DNA of 64,000 nt from Candidatus Sulfidibacterium hydrothermale. Lineage in GTDB: Bacteria; Bacteroidota; Bacteroidia; Bacteroidales; F082. The notes below the pieces were generated by a model, which saw nothing but the letters and a program-made list of their open reading frames with translations, was not told the DNA's origin and ran no database searches. Shown here piece by piece: positions 7,691 through 15,862 of the stretch. Where the stretch lies: positions 3,038,001 to 3,102,000 of the forward strand of contig NZ_CP083760.1 of assembly GCF_020149915.1 (NCBI RefSeq). The letters run 5' to 3'. The translations under genes and the position numbers were made by a program. Numbering within the stretch: position 1 is the first letter of the stretch; every line of letters begins with the position of its first letter.

Positions 7691-9022
7691 ATGGTCGTAC
7701 TCATCAAAATATTACAGTTGCTGTTAAGCTTGTCTATCCTGGTTATCATCCATGAATTCGGGCATTTTGCAGCAGCCAAAATCTTTAAAACCAAAGTAGA
7801 AAAGTTCTATCTGTTTTTCAATCCGTGGTTCTCCATTTTTAAATTCAATTACAAAGGCACCGAATACGGTCTGGGATGGATTCCGCTGGGCGGTTATGTG
7901 AAAATTGCCGGGATGATTGATGAATCCATGGACAAAGAACAAATGAAAAAGCCGCCGCAACCGTGGGAATTTCGTTCAAAACCGGCCTGGCAACGACTCA
8001 TTATCATGCTGGGCGGGGTAACCATGAATGTGGTACTGGCTATCATCATTTACGTTGGTTTACTGGCACATTACGGCGAAGAATATCTGCCTACACAAGA
8101 AGTAAACAAATACGGAATTGTAGCCGACAGCCTGGCCCGGGAAATGGGATTTCGTAACGGGGATAAGATCCTGACCATCGGCGGGAAAAAAGTAACCGAT
8201 TTTCAGAAAATCCCCATGGAAATTGTACTGAACGAAGCCCAAACGGCTACCGTTCTCCGGGACGGAAAAAAGGTGGTTATCCATTTTCCCGAAGGAAGCC
8301 TTCGCCAGCTGATCAAACAGAAATCGCCTTATTTTCTGGCGCCACGTATTCCTTTTGTAGCCGGGAACTTTACAAAAAACTCCGCCGCCAAAAAAGCCGG
8401 GCTGGAAGTCGGCGATACTTTACTCGGTATCAACGGAAAATATTTGAAATATTTTGATGCTTTCCGTCAGGAAGTACAAAAGCATAAGAATCAAACCATT
8501 TTGTTGATTGCCAAAAGAGGGAACGATACCCTCCGGCTAAAAGTTCACCTGGGAAGTGACGGCCTTCTGGGAGTTTATCCCAAAAGCAACTTAAATGACT
8601 TTTTCCATCTGAATCAAAAGAAATATAATCTTATTCAGGCCATTCCGGCCGGTTTCGAACGCACCTGGGCTGGTATCGGAAATTACCTGAAACAGCTGAA
8701 ACTCATCTTTTCGCCGAAAGTAAAAGCATACGAAAATGTAGGAGGATTCATTACCATTGGTAATATTTTTCCGGCCCAGTGGCACTGGGAAAGTTTCTGG
8801 CGACTAACCGCTTTCCTATCCATCATGCTGGCCATTTTGAATGTTTTACCCATTCCGGCACTGGACGGAGGCCATGTGTTATTCCTGCTATACGAGATCA
8901 TTGCCCGGCGTAAACCCAGCGACAAATTTCTGGAATATGCCCAAATCGTGGGAATGGTTATCCTGTTCACCCTGTTAATTTTAGCTAACGGAAACGATAT
9001 CATCAAACTTTTTAAACATTAG
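7691..9022 (+). CDS. rseP: Site-2 protease RseP (M50 zinc metalloprotease)
   Basis: Intramembrane protease that cleaves membrane-bound anti-sigma factors and signal-peptide remnants. The zinc motif HEFGH is at residues 21-25 in the first membrane helix. A PDZ-like region containing AAKKAGLEVGD lies in the middle, and the second zinc-ligand motif PIPALDGGHVLF is in a C-terminal membrane helix. Length 443 residues is normal. It is between dxr and a small HAD protein that starts 5 bases after the stop. Confidence 0.95.
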   Translation: MVVLIKILQLLLSLSILVIIHEFGHFAAAKIFKTKVEKFYLFFNPWFSIFKFNYKGTEYGLGWIPLGGYVKIAGMIDESMDKEQMKKPPQPWEFRSKPAWQRLIIMLGGVTMNVVLAIIIYVGLLAHYGEEYLPTQEVNKYGIVADSLAREMGFRNGDKILTIGGKKVTDFQKIPMEIVLNEAQTATVLRDGKKVVIHFPEGSLRQLIKQKSPYFLAPRIPFVAGNFTKNSAAKKAGLEVGDTLLGINGKYLKYFDAFRQEVQKHKNQTILLIAKRGNDTLRLKVHLGSDGLLGVYPKSNLNDFFHLNQKKYNLIQAIPAGFERTWAGIGNYLKQLKLIFSPKVKAYENVGGFITIGNIFPAQWHWESFWRLTAFLSIMLAILNVLPIPALDGGHVLFLLYEIIARRKPSDKFLEYAQIVGMVILFTLLILANGNDIIKLFKH

Positions 9023-9027
9023 CAACC

Positions 9028-9498
9028 ATGTGGACACTTCAAATTCCCGGATGGAAGAATCTACAAATCGAATACCTCGTTTTTGATTATAACGGTACTC
9101 TGGCCGTAGACGGCAAAAAATTGCCGGGAGTAGATTCCTTGCTGCAAGAACTGGCTCATTTTTTTGAAATTCACGTGGTAACTGCCGACACTTTCGGGCT
9201 GGCAGCAAAAGAACTGGAAAACCTGCCTTGTACATTGAAAATATTACCAAAAGAAAATCAGGCAGAAGCCAAACAGCAATACATTCAAAAATTGGGAGCA
9301 GAAAAAACGGTTGCCATAGGAAACGGACGAAACGACCACCTTATGCTGAAAGAAGCCGCTTTAGGAATTGTTTTGTTACAGGAAGAAGGGGCAGCTTATG
9401 ATACCCTGGCTGCCGCCGATGTCGTTTGCCGGGAAATTACCGATGCCTTACAACTGTTTTTAAACCCCAAACGCCTGATTGCTACCCTGCGCGGATAG
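9028..9498 (+). CDS. Small HAD-superfamily protein with an altered nucleophile motif
   Basis: A 156-residue HAD fold of the kind sometimes labelled soluble P-type ATPase-like. Motif I reads DYNGTL: the nucleophile Asp20 is kept, but the second, acid/base Asp two residues later is Asn22. Motif II is VVTAD, the Lys is in the following helix, and motif IV is GNGRND. There is no cap domain. The Asp-to-Asn change suggests that it is not a standard phosphatase; the substrate is unknown. It is probably the last gene of the dxr-rseP operon. Confidence 0.75.
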   Translation: MWTLQIPGWKNLQIEYLVFDYNGTLAVDGKKLPGVDSLLQELAHFFEIHVVTADTFGLAAKELENLPCTLKILPKENQAEAKQQYIQKLGAEKTVAIGNGRNDHLMLKEAALGIVLLQEEGAAYDTLAAADVVCREITDALQLFLNPKRLIATLRG

Positions 9499-9536
9499 CC
9501 CAAAAGACAACATAATATCTCATTACGGAATTTTCT

Positions 9537-9544
9537 TACCTTTG
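9537..9544 (+). promoter_or_regulatory. -7 promoter box of the DEAD-box helicase gene
   Basis: TACCTTTG, a match to TAnnTTTG, 38 bases before the ATG at 9583. Confidence 0.7.
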
Positions 9545-9582
9545 CCGCCAGGAAATTCCTACATAAATACGAGAATCATTTC

Positions 9583-10866
9583 ATGAAATTTCAAGAACTC
9601 CATTTGTCCGACAATTTGTTGGAAGCCATTTCTTTTATGGGCTTTGAAGAGGCTACACCTATCCAGGAACAAGCCATTCCGGCCATTCAACAGCATAAAG
9701 ATTTAATTGCCTGTGCCCAAACCGGCACAGGAAAAACGGCAGCTTTTATCTTACCGGTTTTAGACGAACTGGCCAAAGACAATACACACGAAACCAAAGT
9801 ACTGGTCATTGTTCCTACCCGCGAACTGGCCTTGCAAATTGACCAGCAAATACAAGGCTTTGCCTATTTTACTCCTGTAGAATCCATGGCGATTTATGGC
9901 GGCGGTACCGGTTCGGAATGGGACCAACAAAAACGGGCACTCACTTCCGGAACGGAAATTATCGTGGCTACGCCCGGCAAACTTATCTCGCATCTGAACA
10001 TGGGCTATGTAAAATTTGACCATGTAAAATACCTGATCCTTGACGAGGCCGACCGTATGCTGGATATGGGATTTTACGATGACATTCAAAAAATCATTAC
10101 CTATTTGCCCAAAGAGCGCCAAACGTTAATGTTTAGCGCCACCATGCCACCCAAAATCAAGCAACTGGCATCCAAAGCATTAAAGAATCCTGTTGAAATT
10201 ACCATCGGGCTGTCAAAACCGGCTGAAGGCGTCCTGCAGGCAGCCTATCTCACGTATGAAAATCAGAAAACGCCATTGATCATTCACCTGCTGGCCGACA
10301 AACCCGATGTAAAAAGCATCCTGATCTTCAGCTCCACCAAAAAAAAGGTGAACGATATTGTAAGAGGCTTACGGGGAAAAGGCTTTCAGGTAGAAGGCAT
10401 CTCCTCCGATTTAGAACAAAATCAACGCGAAGAAGTACTGCGTGGTTTTCGTTCGAAACGGGTACGTGTTTTGGTGGCTACGGATGTTTTGAGCCGGGGC
10501 ATTGATATTAAGGATATTGACATTGTGATTAACTACGATGTCCCGGGCGATGCAGAAGATTATGTGCATCGCGTAGGACGAACAGCAAGAGCTGCCACAT
10601 CCGGTCTGGCCATTACGCTCATTAATGAAAACGACATGCGTAGCTTTCAACAAATTGAAGCCCTGATTGGTTATGACGTAATGAAACTTCCCTTGCCGGC
10701 CGAACTGGGAGAAGGCCCGAAATGGAATCCCAAATCCGCTCCACGGCGTTTTTCACGAAATTCTCCCCGGAAAGGAAAGCAGCATTCACGGAACCATTCC
10801 CATGAAAACCAGAAAAAATTTCATCGCAAAAGCCGGAACAAACCTCCACGGGGAAAGAAAAGTTAA
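9583..10866 (+). CDS. rhlE: DEAD-box ATP-dependent RNA helicase, RhlE type
   Basis: RNA helicase likely to act in ribosome assembly or RNA turnover. All core motifs are visible: Q motif (TPIQEQAIP), AQTGTGKT, PTRELA, DEAD in LILDEADRMLDMGF, SAT, RGIDI and HRVGRTARA. A basic, low-complexity C-terminal tail of about 60 residues rich in Lys, Arg, Ser and His, typical of RhlE-like proteins, probably binds RNA. The gene has its own promoter box upstream and is followed by the tRNA-Leu gene with a separate promoter. Confidence 0.92.
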   Translation: MKFQELHLSDNLLEAISFMGFEEATPIQEQAIPAIQQHKDLIACAQTGTGKTAAFILPVLDELAKDNTHETKVLVIVPTRELALQIDQQIQGFAYFTPVESMAIYGGGTGSEWDQQKRALTSGTEIIVATPGKLISHLNMGYVKFDHVKYLILDEADRMLDMGFYDDIQKIITYLPKERQTLMFSATMPPKIKQLASKALKNPVEITIGLSKPAEGVLQAAYLTYENQKTPLIIHLLADKPDVKSILIFSSTKKKVNDIVRGLRGKGFQVEGISSDLEQNQREEVLRGFRSKRVRVLVATDVLSRGIDIKDIDIVINYDVPGDAEDYVHRVGRTARAATSGLAITLINENDMRSFQQIEALIGYDVMKLPLPAELGEGPKWNPKSAPRRFSRNSPRKGKQHSRNHSHENQKKFHRKSRNKPPRGKKS

Positions 10867-10970
10867 CAACAACATCCGGAACACGCCTGTTTTGCACCAG
10901 GCACAAAAAATTTCATGGAAATTTTCAAAAGGAATGATTTTTCTTTCATGAGTAAGAAAAGATTTTTTTA

Positions 10971-10978
10971 TATCTTTG
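10971..10978 (+). promoter_or_regulatory. -7 promoter box of tRNA-Leu
   Basis: TATCTTTG ends 19 bases before the first tRNA base. It matches the Bacteroidota consensus. Confidence 0.7.
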
Positions 10979-10997
10979 CCGCCCGTTCATATCAAAA

Positions 10998-11081
10998 GCC
11001 CGAGTGGCGGAATTGGTAGACGCGCTGGTCTCAAAAACCAGTGAGGTAACACTCGTGCCGGTTCGACCCCGGCCTCGGGTA
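10998..11081 (+). tRNA. tRNA-Leu (anticodon CAA)
   Basis: An 84-base tRNA with the long variable arm of class II tRNAs. The acceptor arm GCCCGAG pairs with CTCGGGT (first pair is a G-U), the anticodon stem CTGGT/ACCAG holds loop CTCAAAA giving anticodon CAA, and the T arm contains GGTTCGACCCC. The discriminator is A; CCA is not encoded. It reads UUG codons. Confidence 0.95.
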
Positions 11082-11082
11082 C

Positions 11083-11115
11083 AAAAAAGCGCTCTGTTTT
11101 TCGGAGCGCTTTTTT
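11083..11115. terminator. Bidirectional intrinsic terminator
   Basis: Stem AAAAAAGCGCTC (11083-11094) with GAGCGCTTTTTT (11104-11115) followed by T-rich sequence on both strands. It ends the tRNA-Leu transcript and can end the U32 gene on the minus strand. Confidence 0.85.
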
Positions 11116-11128
11116 TATTTTTTAAAAC

Positions 11129-12400
11129 TTAATGCTGAATAAGATTGGGGATAGAAGCATCCGCCTTTACTACTTTATACAATTTATCACCCCGTCGCAG
11201 CAACGTTTTGGCCGGAAAGGAGCAAATATCTCCTTTTTTCACTGCAGTAACCGGTTCCAGCTCCCGTCTGATCTCCGAAAGAGAGTCTTCATAAACACCG
11301 GTGGTGCTGCCGATTACCATAATTTTATCGCCGACTTTTAGCTGACCGGTTTCCATTTTAAGCTCAGCCACCCCGATTTTGCTATAAAAATTGGTAATTT
11401 TTCCGATATACATTTTTCGTTCAGTCGCCTGGTTACCATAATCTTCGGTCCATTCGCCCAATTTTCGACCCAGATAATAACCATCCCAAAAACCACGATT
11501 ATAAACCCGCGAGAGTTGTGCATTCCACCGGGCAACATTTTCCGGAGTATAGTTTCCTTCGAACCAGGCATTTACCGCTTCACGATAAGTCTGCGAAATG
11601 ATTTTTACATATTCCGGCGAACGGCCACGGCCCTCCAGTTTTAACACCCGCACCCCGGCATCCAAGATTTTATCCAGAAAAGCAATGGTATTCAAATCTT
11701 TCGGTGACATGATGTACTTTCCGTCCACCACCAGTTCCAAATCCGATTCGGTATCTTTCACCGTATACTTTCTACGGCAGGGCTGCAAGCAGGCACCACG
11801 GTTCGCCGAAGAATTCAGGTTATCAAGACTCAGGTAACATTTTCCGGAAACAGCCATACACAAAGCACCATGAGCAAAAATCTCAATCTGGACCAACTCT
11901 CCGCGCGGCCCCCGGATATCCTGTTCTCGAATGGCCGTAGTAATGGCCTTTACCTGATCGAGCCGTAATTCGCGGGCCGTAACCATGACATCGGCATAAC
12001 GGGAATAAAATTTTACCGCCTCAATATTGCAGATATTGCTCTGTGTGGAAATATGAATTTCTACTCCTTTCTGGTAAGCGTACTGAATAACAGCCTGATC
12101 TGAAGCAATAACAGCCGTAATTTGATTTTCTTTGGCAGCATCTACAATCTCCCGCATCAGCGAAAGATCTTCATCGTAGATTTCCGTGTTCAGCGTAATA
12201 TAAGACCGGATATTGTTTTCATGACAAATGGCCGAAATCTTTACCAAATCGTCCAGGGTAAAGTTTTTTGATGAACGGGAACGCATATTCAGGTTTCCAA
12301 TGCCAAAATACACGGCATCAGCGCCTCCCTGAATAGCCGCTGTTAGCGACTCGTACGAGCCCACCGGTGCCATAATTTCAATATCCTTTGCCGTCATCAT
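11129..12400 (-). CDS. U32 family protein (TrhP/YegQ-like)
   Basis: Members of this family, once called collagenase-like peptidases, include TrhP (YegQ) and RlhA, which are needed for hydroxylation of tRNA uridine or rRNA cytidine using prephenate-derived units. The N-terminal TIM-barrel-like segment starts IMAPVGSYESLTAAI with GADAVYFG. The conserved cysteine region (HGALCMAVSGKCYLS, NRGACLQPCRRKY) probably holds an iron-sulphur cluster. It is 423 residues long with a C-terminal beta-barrel domain. Two ATGs stand in tandem at the start. It has its own promoter box and a shared terminator. Confidence 0.85.
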   Translation of the reverse strand: MMTAKDIEIMAPVGSYESLTAAIQGGADAVYFGIGNLNMRSRSSKNFTLDDLVKISAICHENNIRSYITLNTEIYDEDLSLMREIVDAAKENQITAVIASDQAVIQYAYQKGVEIHISTQSNICNIEAVKFYSRYADVMVTARELRLDQVKAITTAIREQDIRGPRGELVQIEIFAHGALCMAVSGKCYLSLDNLNSSANRGACLQPCRRKYTVKDTESDLELVVDGKYIMSPKDLNTIAFLDKILDAGVRVLKLEGRGRSPEYVKIISQTYREAVNAWFEGNYTPENVARWNAQLSRVYNRGFWDGYYLGRKLGEWTEDYGNQATERKMYIGKITNFYSKIGVAELKMETGQLKVGDKIMVIGSTTGVYEDSLSEIRRELEPVTAVKKGDICSFPAKTLLRRGDKLYKVVKADASIPNLIQH

Positions 12401-12416
12401 TAAAATAATTGGGCTG

Positions 12417-12424
12417 CAAAAGTA
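12417..12424 (-). promoter_or_regulatory. -7 promoter box of the U32 gene
   Basis: TACTTTTG on the minus strand, 16 bases before the ATG, so the leader is very short. Confidence 0.65.
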
Positions 12425-12477
12425 ATGAAAACCCTGTTTAAAAATGCTTTGCCTCTCCCCGGAAACCGACAGGAAAT

Positions 12478-12503
12478 AAAAAACCCGGCATTCACCGGGT
12501 TTT
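12478..12503 (-). terminator. Intrinsic terminator of queA
   Basis: On the minus strand AACCCGG and CCGGGTT form a stem followed by a run of T, about 20 bases after the queA stop. Confidence 0.8.
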
Positions 12504-12524
12504 CGTTTCTTTAAAAAATCTGAC

Positions 12525-13574
12525 CTAAATAATCAGCATGGCATCACCGTAGGTGAAAAATTTGTATTTGTCTTTGATCGCCTGACGATATACTTCAAAA
12601 GCAAAATCGTATCCGAGGTAAGCCGTTACCATCATAAACATGGGAGAATAGGGCAAATGAAAATTGGTAACCATTGCATGCGCTGTCTTAAACTCATAAG
12701 GCGGAAAGATGAATTTGTTGGTCCATCCTTTGAATGGTTTGATTTTTCCGGTAATGGAAACGGTTGATTCCAGCGCTTTCATACTGGTTGTTCCCACGGC
12801 CACTACTCTTTTTTTGTTTTCGATGGAGCGGTTAATGATTTCAGCTGCTTCAGGGGTAACGATCAATTCTTCGGAATCCACTTTATGTTTGGTAAGATCT
12901 TCCACTTCAATTTCACGGAAGTTCCCCAGACCGGTATGCAACGTGATTTCAGCAAAATTTACCCCGATAATCTCAAGACGTTTCATCAATTCACGCGAGA
13001 AATGCAATCCGGCGGTAGGAGCAGCCACAGCCCCTTCGTGTTTAGCATAAATGGTTTGAAAACGTTCTTCGTCTTCTGGCTCTACCGGCCGGCCATGAAT
13101 TTTCGGCAACGGGGTTTCTCCCAGCCGTTTCAGGGTAGCTTTAAATTCTTCGTAAGGGCCATCAAACAAAAAACGAAGAGTCCGGCCCCGCGAAGTGGTA
13201 TTATCGATAACCTCTGCCACCAGGGTTTCATCTTCACCAAAATACAGTTTATTACCAATTCTTATTTTTCGGGCAGGATCGACCATCACGTCCCACAACC
13301 GGCTTTCCCGGTTCAGCTCACGCAGCAAAAAAACTTCAATTTTTGCTCCTGTTTTTTCCTTTTCACCATACAAACGAGCCGGAAAAACTTTGGTATTATT
13401 TATCACAAACGTATCGCCATCGTCAAAATATTCCAGAATATCTCTGAAATTCCTATGTTCCACCGTCTGTTTTTTTCTATCCACCACCATCATTCGACAA
13501 TCTTCCCGGTCTTTGGGCGGATGACTGGCTATTAATTCTTTTGGTAAATCAAATTTAAATTGTGATAATTTCAT
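12525..13574 (-). CDS. queA: S-adenosylmethionine:tRNA ribosyltransferase-isomerase
   Basis: Queuosine biosynthesis: transfers and rearranges the ribose of SAM onto 7-aminomethyl-7-deazaguanine in tRNA to give epoxyqueuosine. The sequence starts [19 protein letters not shown] and contains the family segments [31 protein letters not shown] and [10 protein letters not shown] start at ATG 13574 (349 residues, normal for QueA); the open frame extends to a GTG at 13640, but a TACTTTTG promoter box lies inside that extension. In Bacteroidota queA commonly follows truB, as here, though 316 bases separate them. Confidence 0.95.
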   Translation of the reverse strand: MKLSQFKFDLPKELIASHPPKDREDCRMMVVDRKKQTVEHRNFRDILEYFDDGDTFVINNTKVFPARLYGEKEKTGAKIEVFLLRELNRESRLWDVMVDPARKIRIGNKLYFGEDETLVAEVIDNTTSRGRTLRFLFDGPYEEFKATLKRLGETPLPKIHGRPVEPEDEERFQTIYAKHEGAVAAPTAGLHFSRELMKRLEIIGVNFAEITLHTGLGNFREIEVEDLTKHKVDSEELIVTPEAAEIINRSIENKKRVVAVGTTSMKALESTVSITGKIKPFKGWTNKFIFPPYEFKTAHAMVTNFHLPYSPMFMMVTAYLGYDFAFEVYRQAIKDKYKFFTYGDAMLII

Positions 13575-13601
13575 TTGTTTATAATTTTGTATTTCACTAA
13601 T

Positions 13602-13609
13602 CAAAAGTA
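13602..13609 (-). promoter_or_regulatory. Proximal -7 box of queA
   Basis: TACTTTTG on the minus strand, 27 bases before the queA ATG. It lies inside the longer open frame and supports the shorter start. Confidence 0.6.
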
Positions 13610-13824
13610 ACAAGCCCACGATTGAATAACCTTCTCCCACAGGGTTTTCGCGTTATTCATTCATGGACATTTCATGGTAAAATATTTACCTCCTTATTGA
13701 ATGTTTCTTTTTTAACCTCAACAATCACGATTCGCTTTTTTCATTTTTCTAACCTTTGGCAAAAGGTTTTCTTCCTTTATTTTTCCGAAAAAAACGAATC
13801 CCCGCGTCGGGTTTAAAAAGCGTG

Positions 13825-13832
13825 CAAAGGTA
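13825..13832 (-). promoter_or_regulatory. Distal -7 box upstream of queA
   Basis: TACCTTTG on the minus strand, a strong consensus match, about 250 bases before queA. If used it would give a long untranslated leader or a small transcript. Confidence 0.5.
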
Positions 13833-13890
13833 AGCCATTTTAAAGGCGTTGTCAAGAAAAGTTTTTTTCAGCTTTGTGGAAACCAGTTCT

Positions 13891-14607
13891 TTACTTTTCG
13901 GCATCAAAAGAATAACCGGTTTCTTCGAGTACTTTTTTCTTTAAATCGTCAAGCGATAAAGCATCGGAAAGAGAATAATCGCCAATTTGTATACGCTTTA
14001 AAGCAAGCAGGGTGGCTCCGTTCTGAAGGCTCTTTCCAAAATCGTGCACCAGCGACCGGATATACGTTCCTTTACTGCATTGCACATAAAATTCGGCTTG
14101 CGGAGGCTCATAATTCAAGATCTTAAACTGATGAATGGTCACCTTCCGCGGCCGGAGTTTTACCTCTTCTTTTTTCCGGGCAAAATCATACGCTCTTTTT
14201 CCTTTGATCTTAATGGCCGAATAAAGAGGCGGAATCTGTTCTATCTCACCGGTAAAACGGGTTGTATTTTCACGTAGCTTTTCCAGACTTAATCCGGAAA
14301 TATCAAAATGATGATCCGGTTCGGTCTCTTTATCATACGAAGGGGTTGTCATGCCCAGCTGCATGGTTCCGGTATAAACCTTGTCCATTCCCTGAAAACG
14401 GTCAATCTGCTTGGTCATTTTTCCGGTACAAATAATCAGTAACCCACTGGCCAGCGGATCCAGGGTTCCGGCATGTCCCACTTTAATTTTTTTTAACCCG
14501 TATACTCTTTTGATAAAATAACGCAAGGAATTCACCACATCAAAGGAGGTCCATCCCCACGGCTTATCAATCAGTAAAACCTCCCCTTTTACAAAATCAA
14601 AAGCCAT
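13891..14607 (-). CDS. truB: tRNA pseudouridine(55) synthase
   Basis: Makes pseudouridine at position 55 in the T loop of tRNAs. The catalytic segment KVGHAGTLDPLASGLL contains the nucleophile Asp50. LLIDKPWGWTSFDVV and the later SKGTYIRSLVHDFG segment also fit the family. At 238 residues it is the short form without a full C-terminal PUA domain. Its ATG overlaps the uppP stop (TGATG), so the two are translationally coupled. Confidence 0.96.
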   Translation of the reverse strand: MAFDFVKGEVLLIDKPWGWTSFDVVNSLRYFIKRVYGLKKIKVGHAGTLDPLASGLLIICTGKMTKQIDRFQGMDKVYTGTMQLGMTTPSYDKETEPDHHFDISGLSLEKLRENTTRFTGEIEQIPPLYSAIKIKGKRAYDFARKKEEVKLRPRKVTIHQFKILNYEPPQAEFYVQCSKGTYIRSLVHDFGKSLQNGATLLALKRIQIGDYSLSDALSLDDLKKKVLEETGYSFDAEK

Positions 14608-15386
14608 CAGGAAATGCTTAAGTTAACACCAAAAGCATACAAAATCAGAATGATCAGGCCAACCACAATGCGGTAATAACCAAATAATTTAAATCCGTGA
14701 TGCGTTAAAAAACGAATGAATGACTTAATGGCAATCAGGGCTACTATAAAAGCCACCACGTTTCCAAAAATAAGAATTCCGATGTTGTCGTAATGAATGG
14801 CCTTATAGTTTTCGAGCAATTTATATCCTGATGCCGCAAACATGGTAGGAACCGCCAGGAAAAAAGAAAATTCAGCCGCTGTTTTTTTGCTCAGTTTTTG
14901 GGTCATTCCACCAATAATTGTAGCCGCCGAACGCGAAGTTCCCGGAATCATGGCCAACACCTGGTAAAACCCGATAATCAAGGCTTTTTTATAGGTTACT
15001 TCCTGATCTTCAGAAGGGTTCTTAAACCACTTGTCCACAAACACCAAAACAATTCCTCCCAAGATTAACATAACGGCCACCACATACACACTCTCCAGCA
15101 ACTGGTCAATATATTTATTGAGCAACAACCCGAAAAAAGCCGCCGGCAAAAAAGCCACAAATAATTTATAGTAGAAAGTAAGCGACTGGAAAAAACGCTT
15201 CCAGTACAAAACCACTACCGACAAAATGGCTCCAAACTGAATGTTAATGATAAAAGCCTGTATAAAATCATTGCTTTTCATTCCGAGAATTCCCTCGGTA
15301 AGAATCATGTGTCCGGTGGACGAAACCGGTAAAAATTCGGTAAGTCCTTCCACCACCGACAAAATTAAAGCTTGCAGCCAGGTCAT
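14607..15386 (-). CDS. uppP: Undecaprenyl-diphosphate phosphatase
   Basis: Integral membrane enzyme that recycles undecaprenyl diphosphate to the monophosphate for peptidoglycan synthesis; overproduction of the family confers bacitracin resistance. Two family motifs are clear: [15 protein letters not shown] near the N terminus and [10 protein letters not shown] in the middle. At 259 residues with multiple hydrophobic helices it is full length. It lies 12 bases downstream of the DUF3098 gene and overlaps truB. Confidence 0.96.
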   Translation of the reverse strand: MTWLQALILSVVEGLTEFLPVSSTGHMILTEGILGMKSNDFIQAFIINIQFGAILSVVVLYWKRFFQSLTFYYKLFVAFLPAAFFGLLLNKYIDQLLESVYVVAVMLILGGIVLVFVDKWFKNPSEDQEVTYKKALIIGFYQVLAMIPGTSRSAATIIGGMTQKLSKKTAAEFSFFLAVPTMFAASGYKLLENYKAIHYDNIGILIFGNVVAFIVALIAIKSFIRFLTHHGFKLFGYYRIVVGLIILILYAFGVNLSIS

Positions 15387-15398
15387 TTTGAATGGTTT

Positions 15399-15665
15399 TT
15401 ATTTTTCTTTGGGTCTTTTCATGATGGCGTACAACTCCACGCCATAACCGGCCAAAATCAGAATGGGAGCCAGGGTAAGCCGTCGAAAATCAAATATGGA
15501 AGGACTAAATTTTGTAGTCGTATCAGACCCTCCGCCAATCATAATCAAAAAGCCCAAAACCAACAAACCCAATCCGATAAACATATAAATGTAGTTCTCG
15601 CGCTGAAAGGCAAACTGCATGGGAGCATGTCCCTTGTTTTCTTTACCCGGTTTCTTTTGTGCCAT
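15399..15665 (-). CDS. DUF3098 family small membrane protein
   Basis: An 88-residue protein of unknown function, with two membrane helices separated by the GGGSD...FSPSIFDFRRLTLAPI segment that is typical of DUF3098. In Bacteroidota this gene usually sits between ftsX and uppP; here uppP and truB are present downstream but ftsX is not upstream. The open frame extends to 15734, but the ATG at 15665 (MAQKKPGK) is preferred because a promoter box lies just upstream at 15682-15689. Confidence 0.85.
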   Translation of the reverse strand: MAQKKPGKENKGHAPMQFAFQRENYIYMFIGLGLLVLGFLIMIGGGSDTTTKFSPSIFDFRRLTLAPILILAGYGVELYAIMKRPKEK

Positions 15666-15681
15666 GGTTAAAATTTTTTGC

Positions 15682-15689
15682 CAAAAATA
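15682..15689 (-). promoter_or_regulatory. -7 promoter box of the DUF3098-uppP-truB operon
   Basis: TATTTTTG on the minus strand, 16 bases before the ATG. Confidence 0.65.
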
Positions 15690-15788
15690 ATAGAAAAACA
15701 GCAACGCCTGTGCATCGGATACCGAAAACAACATTTTTTCACATAAAGTTAAGGTATCGCCACTAAAAAGGGGACAAAAATAAAATTA

Positions 15789-15816
15789 GGAAACTTTTTT
15801 TGTTAAAATAGTTTCC
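15789..15816. promoter_or_regulatory. Inverted repeat upstream of the efflux operon, candidate TetR operator
   Basis: GGAAACT (15789-15795) is mirrored by AGTTTCC (15810-15816). The right arm lies where the -33 region of the tolC promoter box (15832-15839) is expected. The TetR-type regulator in the same operon is the obvious candidate to bind it; this is inference from position. Confidence 0.4.
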
Positions 15817-15831
15817 GGCGTGTATTTTTTT

Positions 15832-15839
15832 TATTTTTG
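15832..15839 (+). promoter_or_regulatory. -7 promoter box of the efflux operon
   Basis: TATTTTTG, 23 bases before the ATG of the TolC-like gene. Confidence 0.7.
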
Positions 15840-15862
15840 CACCGGAATCAAAAAATCAAACC

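Larger units (their letters stand above)
13575..13890. other. Leader and intergenic region upstream of queA
   Basis: 316 bases without a recognised gene. Two minus-strand promoter boxes face queA (13602-13609 and 13825-13832). Between them the minus strand carries AATAAC...GTTATT and other weak hairpins, and a GGAGG followed by a four-codon open frame. I saw no preQ1 riboswitch consensus. Confidence 0.5.

Noticed and set aside
13575-13824. preQ1 riboswitch upstream of queA
   Set aside because: The long leader made it worth looking for, but no C-rich loop/A-rich tail pseudoknot consensus was found on the minus strand.
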